Of a stretch of 27,144 nucleotides of DNA, positions 7,088 to 15,085 are shown one piece after another. The position numbers were made by a program, and so were the translations under genes. A model generated the notes under the pieces. That model worked only from the letters and a program-made list of their open reading frames with translations. It did not search any database and was not told the origin of the DNA. The stretch lies in contig JBKHDM010000039.1 of the NCBI GenBank assembly GCA_046541355.1, forward strand, positions 1 through 27,144. The letters are read 5' to 3'. How positions within the stretch are numbered: position 1 is the stretch's first letter; each line of letters opens with the position of its first letter. Origin of the DNA: CAYZHV01 sp046541355. Lineage in GTDB: Bacteria > Spirochaetota > Spirochaetia > DSM-27196 > Alkalispirochaetaceae.

Positions 7088-7669
7088 ATGCCGGGAGAGC
7101 AGCAGCTTACCGAGATCTGGAACGCCCTCGAGGAGGGCGTCGCCTCGGCGAGGCACCCGTTTCACACTGCGGTCCTCGCAACCGTCGGCGCCCACTGCGG
7201 GGTCGCCGAGGCGGGGGAGGCGCGAACGGTGGTGCTCCGCGGGGTCGACAGGGGCAGAGGCTCGGTGATTGTCCACTCACACCGGGAGAGCGGAAAGATT
7301 TCTCAGATTCGCCGTCACCCGGGGGTAACGCTGCTTCTCTACGACCCTGAGGGGCGCCGGCAGCTGCGCCTCAAGGGGAAGGGAGAGGTCCACCTCTGTG
7401 ACACGGTGAGCGCAGAGCGATGGAACGAGGTTTCCGAGGGCTCCCGGGAGTGCTACCTCGCTCCACACCCGCCGGGGGCGGTCGTCGACCCCGAGGCGGA
7501 GGGTGAGGAGCGTGCTAAACTCTCAGTGGAGGAGGGGTACCGCCGCTTTGCGGTGATCGAGATCCGTCTCGGTCAGATCGAGGCGCTCTTTCTCGACCAC
7601 CGAGGCCACAGACGGCGCAGGTGGGATCTCGAAGGGGGGGAGGCGAAGGGTATCGCCCTCGCCCCGTGA
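7088..7669 (+). CDS. Pyridoxamine 5'-phosphate oxidase-like FMN-binding protein (Alr4036 type)
   Basis: About 193 residues with the split beta-barrel FMN-binding fold of the PNPOx-like superfamily. Visible family blocks are LATVGAHC near the N-terminus, ARTVVLRGVDRG, HSHRESGKISQIRRHPGVTLLLYD (the R-S-x-K phosphate-binding type region) and RRQLRLKGKGEV, then the Trp-containing helix SAERWNEVSEGSRECYL. This is the pattern of the pyridoxamine oxidase-like family typified by cyanobacterial Alr4036, not of true PdxH. The start is uncertain: ATG 7088 has AGGAG only 2 bases upstream, while ATG 7070 is also possible and adds six residues. It is divergent from the nitroreductase lipoprotein, so two FMN-type proteins share one regulatory region. 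Confidence 0.78.
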   Translation: MPGEQQLTEIWNALEEGVASARHPFHTAVLATVGAHCGVAEAGEARTVVLRGVDRGRGSVIVHSHRESGKISQIRRHPGVTLLLYDPEGRRQLRLKGKGEVHLCDTVSAERWNEVSEGSRECYLAPHPPGAVVDPEAEGEERAKLSVEEGYRRFAVIEIRLGQIEALFLDHRGHRRRRWDLEGGEAKGIALAP

Positions 7670-7675
7670 TGCGTG

Positions 7676-7719
7676 CCGGCGGCGGCGACCGGGCCTACCG
7701 GCGGCGGCGACCGGGCCTA
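7676..7719. repeat. 22-bp exact tandem repeat, two copies
   Basis: Two identical 22-bp GC-rich units (7676-7697 and 7698-7719) lie head to tail. The second ends exactly on the helicase stop codon, and a partial third unit of about 6 bp follows. They fill the gap between the two convergent genes. Confidence 0.9.
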
Positions 7720-9027
7720 CCGGCCCCGGTTACTCCGCCCGCCGGAGGGCGCTCCGGCCCTCGGACCGCGGCTGCTACCGCCGCCTCGTGGGCGGTGACC
7801 CCGGCCCGCTGCCTCAGAGCCGGCACGGCCGCCGGCATTGCCCCGGCCTTTGCCTTCCGGGCGGGGGGCAGCCGGCTCCCGATGGTAGGGGTGGGCTCGG
7901 TCCACGTCGATGCGCCCTTTGAGCAGGGATTCGATCCGCCGAAAGTCGAGGAGCTCCTCGTTGTCGCAGAGACTGATCGCCTCTCCCTCGCTCCCCGCTC
8001 GGGCGGTCCGACCGATGCGGTGGACATAGGTCTCCGGCTCGGTGGGAATCTCGTAGTTGATAACGTGGCTGATGTCGTCGACATCGATACCCCGGGCGGC
8101 TACGTCGGTGCCGACGAGGACCTGCACCTTTCCGCTGCGGAAGCTCTCGAGGGCGCGCTGTCGCTGGTTCTGGGTGCGGTTGCCGTGAAGCTCGTCCGAG
8201 GGGATGCCGTTTTTGGAGAGAACCTGGGCGACCTTCTTTGCCCGATGCTTGGTTCGGGTAAAGACGAGGACCCGAAACATGCCCCGATCCCTGATCAGCT
8301 CAGGCAGAAAGCCGATCTTGTCCTCCCGGGTGAGGTGGAGCACGCTCTGCCGGATGCCGTCGGCGGTGACAGCTTTGGGGGCGACAGCGATCCGCTCCGC
8401 ATTGGTGAGAAGCTCCTGGGCGAGGCGTTCGATTTCCGCCGGCATGGTCGCCGAGAAGAGCGCGGTCTGCCGTTGCCGGGGCACCATCTTTGCAATCCTT
8501 CGGACATCAGGAATAAACCCCATGTCGAGCATCCGGTCCGCCTCGTCAAGGACGAAGATCTCCACATCCGAGAGATCAAGGACTCTCTCGCCGATAAAGT
8601 CGAGAAGCCGGCCCGGGGTAGCCGCGACAACCGCTGGTCCCCGGCGCAGCTGTTCGAGCTGTCTTCCCTTGGGAGCGCCACCAAAGATCGCCGCGTGGGT
8701 GATGCCGGAGTGGGCGCCGTAGTCGGCAACACTCTCGTCGATCTGGATCGCGAGCTCCCGGGTCGGGGCGAGCACGAGTGCCCGAGGCCGTGCAGGATTG
8801 CGCCGGGGGCGCTTGTTCTCCCCCTCGGTGAGGCGCTGGAGCATGGGAAGGGTAAAGGCCGCGGTCTTGCCGGTACCGGTCTGCGCGGTTCCGAGGAGGT
8901 CCCTGCCGGAGAGGAGAATCGGGATCGAGCGCTGCTGGATCTCCGTCGGGGTATGGTAGCCTTGCGTTTCAACAGCGCTGAGGAACGCCTGGGAGAGCCT
9001 AAGATCCGAGAACGAGTTGGTTTGCAT
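7717..9027 (-). CDS. rhlE: ATP-dependent RNA helicase, RhlE-type DEAD-box protein
   Basis: A 436-residue DEAD-box RNA helicase. The motifs are in order: Q motif region (F6 to Q31), Walker A AQTGTGKT (48-55), PTRELA (88-93), GG and TPGR (116-140), DEAD (161-164), SAT (192-194), the second RecA domain with VLVFTRTK (253-260), TDVAARGIDV (307-316) and HRIGRTARAG (336-345). After about residue 375 comes a low-complexity tail rich in Arg, Gly and Pro ending GRSNRGR, typical of RhlE-type proteins and thought to hold RNA. The start is ATG with AAAGGA upstream. The protein likely unwinds RNA in ribosome assembly or mRNA decay. The tail's last codons run into the 22-bp tandem repeat, so tail length may vary between strains. 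Confidence 0.95.
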   Translation of the reverse strand: MQTNSFSDLRLSQAFLSAVETQGYHTPTEIQQRSIPILLSGRDLLGTAQTGTGKTAAFTLPMLQRLTEGENKRPRRNPARPRALVLAPTRELAIQIDESVADYGAHSGITHAAIFGGAPKGRQLEQLRRGPAVVAATPGRLLDFIGERVLDLSDVEIFVLDEADRMLDMGFIPDVRRIAKMVPRQRQTALFSATMPAEIERLAQELLTNAERIAVAPKAVTADGIRQSVLHLTREDKIGFLPELIRDRGMFRVLVFTRTKHRAKKVAQVLSKNGIPSDELHGNRTQNQRQRALESFRSGKVQVLVGTDVAARGIDVDDISHVINYEIPTEPETYVHRIGRTARAGSEGEAISLCDNEELLDFRRIESLLKGRIDVDRAHPYHREPAAPRPEGKGRGNAGGRAGSEAAGRGHRPRGGGSSRGPRAGAPSGGRSNRGR

Positions 9028-9281
9028 AGAGGTCCTTTGTAAGTGGAACGCGTCCCGCGAGGGTTACACTGGAGTTTTCTGGCGGGAGAGGGAGCGCAAG
9101 CACACACCGACCTCGGCTCCTGTTCGAGCCTGCGGGTTCTCCGGTCGGATCAATCAACCGCTAAAAGTAGCAAACAACTTCTGAGGTAAAGTGTCAACAG
9201 GGGTACGGAACGGAGTCATGCCCCGGGGCGGTTTTGTCCATCTTCTTTCCCAACAGGTCCATTTAGTGTACCTTTTGCCCA

Positions 9282-11105
9282 ATGCTCACCAGAAAAGGTA
9301 TCTTTCTGTTTCTCCTGGCGGGAGTGGCTGGTCCCGGGATGATTGTCGTGACCGATCTCTTTATGGGGCTCTCAACCGGCGCCGAGTTCCTCAGGTCCCT
9401 CAACATCACCCTCATACTCGTTACCCTTCTGCTCCTCCTTCTCGGCGGTGCGCTCATGTGGATGGTAGATCGAAGGGTTGCCACGCTCGCCGAAGGTGAC
9501 CCGAAGCGCGCCTTTGGCGCGGTCAGTATCGGGCCCGCTCTGCTAATTCCCTGGAGCATGGTCCACAACGGCGTGTTCGCATTGATCCTTCATACCGGGG
9601 GGATCGGTGTTGAGGATCCGGTGGGTCTCATGCTCCTCACCGTCTACGCAGCCTCGGTAGGTCTCTTTTTCGGTGTCCTGCTCATCGTCGGGACGATAAC
9701 CGACCTGGAGTCGATGCTCCCGGTCGAGCTCGCCCTCTCCGGGCAGGCGTCCACGTCGGGTCTGACCACCCGGTTTTATATGTCCATCACCCTGACCGCT
9801 ACCGCCTTTGTCTTCGGTGCCTTTGCGGTGGTTCTCATTCCGGTATTTGCGGGCAACTCCATCGGATTTGCCTTTGGACGAGCCTCGGTGGTAGCGATCC
9901 CCTTTATCCTCCTCACGGTTGTGGTCGTTCAGTTTCTTGCGAATATGACGACCCGCCCGATCAGTCGCGCCCTCCCGACGATCAAGGCGTTTACCGACGG
10001 TGACCTTACCGGACGGCTCGAGGTGCGAGGAGTGGATGAGGTATCCCTGGCGCTCCATCAGTTCAACCGGCTCATCCGCTCCGTGGCGGGCTCCATCGGA
10101 GAGTCGAACAACTCTGCCTCCTCCACCGGCGCGTTCGCCGGAGACCTCGACAACCAGGCGGAAACGCAGAGTCACGCCGTCAGCTCCGTGCAGGAGAGTG
10201 TGAGCCGGGTGGTGGGTCAGATCCATGAGCTCGGCGAGCGGGTCAACTCCACCGTTTCCGCCACCGAGGAGATATCCCGCACCCTCGAGAGTCTCGAGCG
10301 ACTTGTCGAGAACCAGACAAACGCCGTGGAGGAGACAGCGAGCTCCGCGGAGGAACTGAGTGCCGCCTCCTCAAACGTGCTCGAGGTGTCCAAGACCCGG
10401 GAAGTCGCCGCCGGAGAGCTTGCCCGTTCGATCCGTGGCAGCCGTGAGGAGCTCGAAAACGCGATGGGACGGATGCAGACCATGTCCGGCCGGGCCAACG
10501 AGCTCAAGGAGCTCAACGGTGTTATCGCCGCGCTTGCGGCCAAGACCAACCTCCTTGCGATGAACGCGGCGATCGAGGCGGCTCACGCCGGGGAGTCGGG
10601 TAAGGGGTTTGCTGTGGTGGCGGCGGAGATCCGCAACCTCGCCGAGTCCGCCTCCCGCAACTCCAAGGAGAGCTCCGGCTTTCTCAAGGAGATGGCCGAA
10701 GGGATCGAGGAGACCACCGACGTGATGAGCGGTCTTCAGAGCTCCTTTTCCCAAGTGGATAAAGAGACTAACGAGGTTGCAGGGTCGATGTCGGAGATCG
10801 TTACCGCTGCCCGGGAGATGAGTGAGAGCGCCGACAGTATCGGAACGATGATGGAACGGCTGCGGGACGGTAACCGGGAGATAGCCGACGGCTCCAGACA
10901 GATTACCGAGGGACTAGGTGAAATTAACGAGGCGAGTCAGGCCTCCGATGAGGCCGCACGGGAGACCCGCCGGGAGATCGAGCAGGTCGAACAGAGCGTG
11001 AGGCTCCTTCAGCAGATAGCCGAAGAGATCGTCAGGATCTCCGGCAACCTCAAGAGCACCTCGACTGAACTCTCAGATAAGCTCGGCGCATACCGCCTCG
11101 TCTGA
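9282..11105 (+). CDS. Methyl-accepting chemotaxis protein with six-helix membrane sensor
   Basis: A 607-residue chemoreceptor. Residues 1-221 contain six hydrophobic helices (about 7-29, 42-61, 83-103, 113-139, 165-190 and 200-221) with very short loops, so there is no periplasmic ligand-binding domain. A HAMP domain follows (about 222-270, with TRPI and GVDEVSLALHQFNRL). A long coiled-coil signalling domain comes next. Its hairpin tip, which binds CheA/CheW, is at about 412-458 and includes AAKTNLLAMNAAIEAAHAGE and GFAVVAAEIRNLAE. Glu/Gln-rich heptads on both sides are candidate methylation sites. The receptor probably senses a membrane-related cue such as redox state, proton motive force or temperature; that is inference. 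The ribosome-binding site is weak. A terminator-like hairpin overlaps the stop. Confidence 0.94.
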   Translation: MLTRKGIFLFLLAGVAGPGMIVVTDLFMGLSTGAEFLRSLNITLILVTLLLLLLGGALMWMVDRRVATLAEGDPKRAFGAVSIGPALLIPWSMVHNGVFALILHTGGIGVEDPVGLMLLTVYAASVGLFFGVLLIVGTITDLESMLPVELALSGQASTSGLTTRFYMSITLTATAFVFGAFAVVLIPVFAGNSIGFAFGRASVVAIPFILLTVVVVQFLANMTTRPISRALPTIKAFTDGDLTGRLEVRGVDEVSLALHQFNRLIRSVAGSIGESNNSASSTGAFAGDLDNQAETQSHAVSSVQESVSRVVGQIHELGERVNSTVSATEEISRTLESLERLVENQTNAVEETASSAEELSAASSNVLEVSKTREVAAGELARSIRGSREELENAMGRMQTMSGRANELKELNGVIAALAAKTNLLAMNAAIEAAHAGESGKGFAVVAAEIRNLAESASRNSKESSGFLKEMAEGIEETTDVMSGLQSSFSQVDKETNEVAGSMSEIVTAAREMSESADSIGTMMERLRDGNREIADGSRQITEGLGEINEASQASDEAARETRREIEQVEQSVRLLQQIAEEIVRISGNLKSTSTELSDKLGAYRLV

Positions 11106-11130
11106 GACCGCCCGGGGGAGGCTCTCTTCT
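11104..11130 (+). terminator. Possible terminator after the chemoreceptor gene
   Basis: A stem with outer pairs GAGA/TCTC and inner CC and CCC pairing with GGG and GG (one mismatch, one bulge) spans 11104-11126. It is followed by TTCT only, so the T-tract is poor. It overlaps the stop codon. Confidence 0.35.
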
Positions 11131-11295
11131 GATCCGCCCTTTTATCCCCGGACTCATGGCGACTGGACAGTAACTGATTACCCTTGAAATTATATGGAAC
11201 TATCCCCTCCCTGGAGTTATATTACCAGCGGGGTAGTATTTTGCACCGGCTTGTTCTTGGACACCCTGATACCGATAGAGTCGAGGAGCAGCAGA

Positions 11296-14200
11296 TTGGG
11301 AGAGGACGTAAGGAAAGACGAGTTCTCCCGTGGGGGCCTCAAGGGCTTGACCAACCTCGGTCTGCAGGCGGTTTCTCTCGCCGCTCTTGTTTTGCTCCTT
11401 GCCGGTTGTCTCAATCCCCTCGGAGGTGGTGGAGATAGCCCGGACGCCGGAGCGGCGAGGGCGGCAGACGCCCCGGGTAGTCTGACGATCTCCCTCGGCT
11501 CCCTCGGTGCGAGCACCGTGGCCCCGGGGGCGGGCGCCCTGGCGGCGAACACCGCCTACTACGGTATCGAGCTGGTACAGCCGGCTGGTGCCTTCGACCC
11601 GATCACTCGGAGCGATCTCTCCCCTGGGAGCTTTCCCTTTACGATCCCGGCGGTTCCGGCAACCGTGTGGAACCTCACCCTTACCGCCTACAACGCCGGC
11701 GGCCAGGCAATCGGTCGGTCTGCGGAGACGGAGGTTGATGTCGCAGGCGGTGGAACCAACGTCGCCATAACCGTTTCCGCCCTGCAGAGCGGTAGCTCCG
11801 ACGGCACCCTCGAGTACGACCTCTCCTGGCCCACCACCAGGGCCAACGGCGTGACGGTATCCCTCTTTGAGGTGACCGACCCGACGAACCCGTTGAATCA
11901 GGCGAACGTCGTCAACCTTACGGAGGGCACCGATTACGATCTCTCGCTTCAGGATGGGACGCTCTCGATGGATAAGGCGCTCCCCTCGGGGCTCTACTAC
12001 CTCGCCGTGGACTTTACCGTCGACGGCAGCCCCCTCCCCTCGGTCTACGAGGCGGTGCAGATCTACGACCATCTGGTGAGTTCCAAAAGTGTCACCCTCA
12101 CAACCGAGGAGTTTGCAGAGCGTCCGGTCGCACCGACCGCCCTAACTGTAGCCTTTACCGGGGAGGACACCTTTGATCTTTCCTGGACCGACAACGCCAA
12201 CATGGAGGAGGGCTACAGAGTCTATTTTAATCCGGACGGAGATGATCGTTTTCAGTTAGGCGACGACCTCACCGGCGGGACGAGCCAGGTTACCGGGCTG
12301 ACGACGGGACTCCTGGCAGGGGCAACCGGTGCCGTCGAGGTCGAGGCGTACAACATCTACGGCGCCTCTGCGGTTCTATCTCAATCTGTTGTGATCCAGA
12401 GCGATGGGGGAACGTTCTTCAACCTTAGCGGCGATCTTCGTACCAACGATGCCACCTGGGCTGCGGCCGGGGACCCCGGTGGGATCAACTGGGAGGATCT
12501 CGTGATTGGCGGCGGTGACTCAAACGAGCTTCATCTCGGGACAGACGAGGCGACGGTGGCGGCACTGTCAGGCGACCCCGCGGTCACCAACATCGTCCCC
12601 GTGTTCGACCTTGCAGGTCTCCAAACCTACACCCGCGGCACCACCTACTACTGGGCCCTCGCCTTTCGGGACGGGGGTAATACTGTCCGGGGGCCGGTGG
12701 GCTCGTTTACCATACGCGAGTCGGACATCTATGTCAGCGAAGCGGATGGCGACGACGCCAACCCGGGCACGCCGGAGTCCCCGGTGGCAACAATCGGCGA
12801 GGCGATGAGCATGGTCGAGGAGGGGGAGACGATCCACGTCGCCGTGGGGGACTACCCTGGCGAGATAAGTCACCTTGCCAATCCGGTCTCCGTCACCCTC
12901 CTGGGAGGCTACCGCCCGGATTTCTCCGACAGAATCCCAGCCTTCGATCTTGGTGGCTATCCGGTTACCGCCGGTAGCGGAGTCAGTACCATTCGCTCCA
13001 ATGGCACGGTTCTCCGTTTTACCGCCATCGGCGTCGGGGAGTTCGTGCGGGTGGAGGGGTTCCACCTGCAGGGCGGGGACGACGCGGTGTTTTTCTCCGG
13101 TTCCGGTGATGCTCTGCTTCGTGACTCGATCATCGAGAATGGAAGCGGAGATCCCGGCCTCACCGGTTTCGTGCATGCAGTTCGCGGTGAGAACAGCGGG
13201 AGGCTCGAGGTGATCCGCAATCGCTTTGACCTCGGCCCTGGGGCCCTGACCTCCCCGGGGGAGGTCCGCTCCCTGGCGCTGCTTGTCGGCGAGGGGGGAG
13301 GGGGAGTTCTCATCTCCGAAAACGTTGTCGAATCCTCCCAGGCGATTGGGGAGATAACCGCGATATACGCCAATACCAACGCCGCCCGGGATTTTGATAT
13401 CAACAACAATCAGTTTCAGCAGATGAACCTCGCCGCGGATTCGACTTGGGATGGGCGCATCTTGCTGGCCCAGGGTGACACCACCGGGGCGAGAGGTGAG
13501 TTCCGGGATAATACGGTTCGTATGACCGTCGGGCCGAGGCCGGCAACGGGACTCGATCTGAGCTCGGTGGGACCCTTTAACGTGCATCGTAATCGCTTTG
13601 TTGTAGACGGCAACGAGGTCGACGGGGCTGCAACAGCGGTGGAAATCCGTCAGGGGAGTGAGCCGGTAAACGTCTACAACAACGTAATGACTCTTGACTC
13701 CTACACCGAAATCGGGCGCTTCGTCTCGATCTCCGGCGAGCGAGCGGCGAACATCGACAACAACACCTTTGTTGCCGATGGAGCCGAGCCTGACGCCTGG
13801 AACCTACTCTACAGGACTGGAGGTACAGCGACGGTCAACGTGCGCAACAATATCGCCCGCGGTTTCAGCACCTCCACAGGTCAACCGATCTATGTGACGG
13901 CGACCACGGGTCTCAACATCTACCACAATCTCTTCTGGTTTTTTCAGCCCGACGGTTTCTACCTCGGGCAGGTTTATCAGAGCGTCGCCGACCTCAACGC
14001 CCTCGACATAGCCGACTACAACGTGGCGGTCGACCCCCTCCTCGACCCGGGTGCCGACTGGGCGCTTACCGCCGACAGTCCGGTTGTAGCCCGGGGGGGC
14101 GGCGTGCCGCTGGCCGGGGTCACAGGAGATTTCGGAGCGAACAGCCGGACCGGTGAGGAAACTCTGGGGTACTCAATGGGGGCTCATGAGAATGATACCC

Positions 14201-14658
14201 AGGCACGCCTCACCCGGGCAGATGTGCGCCTGGTGTTCGGCGACGATGCTACAGGCAGCGTGTGGGTCGGTATCTACCGGGGAGGGACTCTCCTCGGAGG
14301 CCGGCTCCTTGACGTGGCGCCCCTCCCCGGAAATGCGGGGTTATACCCATTCCCCCTAGATGTGGAGGTAACGCCCGGGGAGACACTTGCTCTCGAGGTG
14401 ATCCGGACATCCGGGAGCACGGGGCTCGATATCACCTACGACGGCAGCATCGGAAACCCCTATCCCTGGGGAGGGCTTTCGGCCAATGAAGGTGACTGGG
14501 ACCTGACCTTCATTACCTGGGTAGAACCAAACCTCGCGGGTCTAGGACCACCTGTCACCGATCAACAACAGTTGGTGATAAGAAATGTGAATCAGTTCGT
14601 AGGCACCCAAGCAGCTCCGGTACGCCAGACCTTTATCGTCGGAGCCCCGGCACCCTGA
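11296..14658 (+). CDS. Large surface lipoprotein: beta-sandwich domains and a parallel beta-helix
   Basis: A predicted exported lipoprotein of 1120 residues. I start at the TTG at 11296 because GAGGAG lies 7 bases upstream and the signal peptide is then compact, with lipobox LLAGC at Cys38. An in-frame ATG at 11194 would add 34 residues in front. After the anchor come a Gly/Ala/Asp-rich linker and two beta-sandwich-like regions (about 55-270). Then come a fibronectin III-like domain (about 276-366), a second one (about 369-474), a DUF1565-type entry (DIYVSEADGDDANPGT at about 476) and a right-handed beta-helix to about 965, with repeated N-N turns such as NVYNNVM, NIDNNTF, NVRNNI and NIYHNLF and the closing S-M-G-A-H-E. 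The last 155 residues form another beta-rich domain. It is probably an adhesin or polysaccharide-binding protein; I see no catalytic residues I can assign. Confidence 0.82.
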   Translation: MGEDVRKDEFSRGGLKGLTNLGLQAVSLAALVLLLAGCLNPLGGGGDSPDAGAARAADAPGSLTISLGSLGASTVAPGAGALAANTAYYGIELVQPAGAFDPITRSDLSPGSFPFTIPAVPATVWNLTLTAYNAGGQAIGRSAETEVDVAGGGTNVAITVSALQSGSSDGTLEYDLSWPTTRANGVTVSLFEVTDPTNPLNQANVVNLTEGTDYDLSLQDGTLSMDKALPSGLYYLAVDFTVDGSPLPSVYEAVQIYDHLVSSKSVTLTTEEFAERPVAPTALTVAFTGEDTFDLSWTDNANMEEGYRVYFNPDGDDRFQLGDDLTGGTSQVTGLTTGLLAGATGAVEVEAYNIYGASAVLSQSVVIQSDGGTFFNLSGDLRTNDATWAAAGDPGGINWEDLVIGGGDSNELHLGTDEATVAALSGDPAVTNIVPVFDLAGLQTYTRGTTYYWALAFRDGGNTVRGPVGSFTIRESDIYVSEADGDDANPGTPESPVATIGEAMSMVEEGETIHVAVGDYPGEISHLANPVSVTLLGGYRPDFSDRIPAFDLGGYPVTAGSGVSTIRSNGTVLRFTAIGVGEFVRVEGFHLQGGDDAVFFSGSGDALLRDSIIENGSGDPGLTGFVHAVRGENSGRLEVIRNRFDLGPGALTSPGEVRSLALLVGEGGGGVLISENVVESSQAIGEITAIYANTNAARDFDINNNQFQQMNLAADSTWDGRILLAQGDTTGARGEFRDNTVRMTVGPRPATGLDLSSVGPFNVHRNRFVVDGNEVDGAATAVEIRQGSEPVNVYNNVMTLDSYTEIGRFVSISGERAANIDNNTFVADGAEPDAWNLLYRTGGTATVNVRNNIARGFSTSTGQPIYVTATTGLNIYHNLFWFFQPDGFYLGQVYQSVADLNALDIADYNVAVDPLLDPGADWALTADSPVVARGGGVPLAGVTGDFGANSRTGEETLGYSMGAHENDTQARLTRADVRLVFGDDATGSVWVGIYRGGTLLGGRLLDVAPLPGNAGLYPFPLDVEVTPGETLALEVIRTSGSTGLDITYDGSIGNPYPWGGLSANEGDWDLTFITWVEPNLAGLGPPVTDQQQLVIRNVNQFVGTQAAPVRQTFIVGAPAP

Positions 14659-14734
14659 GGCAACCGGGGCTGGCTGCCGCCGCCCCCGGGAGTGCTAACC
14701 GCCCCGGCCGACTCCGCGCCGCCTGCGGGCAGTG

Positions 14735-14941
14735 CTATTTCTCCGCTGCGATCTGGATCGCCTTGCAGAGGAGCTTTTTGTCGTTGGCCGCCCGGGCGCA
14801 CTTTACGCAGACGTAGGTGGGGGTCTCGAGCTGCTCTCTGAGCTCGGCCATATGTTTCTCGATCTGTTTTTTCGACCATTTGCACAGCTTCTTGGAGCTC
14901 ATCAGGGGATGAGTATGCCTGATCCAGGGGTCGTCTGTCAT
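14735..14941 (-). CDS. Small Cys-rich protein, probable metal-binding
   Basis: A 68-residue basic protein. The C-terminal part reads LCKWSKKQIEKHMAELREQL, then TPTYVCVKCARAANDKKLLC: a predicted helix followed by a C-x-x-C pair and a third Cys 11 residues on, with one more Cys earlier (LCK). This looks like a small zinc-ribbon or knuckle. I recall similar short uncharacterised proteins in other bacteria but cannot name a family. The start is uncertain: ATG 14941 gives 68 residues and ATG 14902 gives 55, and neither has a clear ribosome-binding sequence. The frame stays open further upstream but that part is compositionally non-coding. It is divergent from the DUF2254 gene and convergent with the surface lipoprotein gene. 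Confidence 0.65.
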   Translation of the reverse strand: MTDDPWIRHTHPLMSSKKLCKWSKKQIEKHMAELREQLETPTYVCVKCARAANDKKLLCKAIQIAAEK

Positions 14942-15045
14942 CGGGTTTTCACTGCGCCTCGGAGCGATGGTGGCGCTCCAACTCCCCGGCAAGCCGCTGC
15001 AGCACCCCCGGGAGGGTGGCGGCGACCACTGGGGTATCACGCCCT

Positions 15046-15069
15046 GGGTTGACGGGAGGGGGGTGGGGG
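15046..15069 (+). promoter_or_regulatory. G-quadruplex motif just upstream of the DUF2254 start
   Basis: Four or more G-tracts of three or longer (15046-15048, 15054-15056, 15058-15063, 15065-15069) are separated by 1-5 bases on the coding strand. This satisfies the usual G3+N1-7 rule. The motif lies 17-40 bases before the ATG at 15086, where a ribosome-binding site is otherwise lacking. Confidence 0.45.
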
Positions 15070-15085
15070 TAGCGACCTTAACCCA

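Noticed and set aside
7621..9042. 473-codon plus-strand open frame over the helicase gene
   Set aside because: It is antisense to a complete DEAD-box gene with all motifs, and its product is not protein-like.
9100..9140. tRNA T-arm-like sequence (GGCTC, TTC, GAGCC)
   Set aside because: The loop is 6 bases instead of 7, and no acceptor, D or anticodon arms can be folded around it.
9211..9236. Terminator at the GCCCCGGGGC palindrome followed by GGTTTTG
   Set aside because: The palindrome has no loop bases, and no upstream gene on the plus strand ends nearby. It is probably chance in GC-rich DNA.
9150..9281. Sigma-28 flagellar-type promoter before the chemoreceptor
   Set aside because: TAAA-like boxes occur, but no GCCGATAA-like -10 follows at the right distance.
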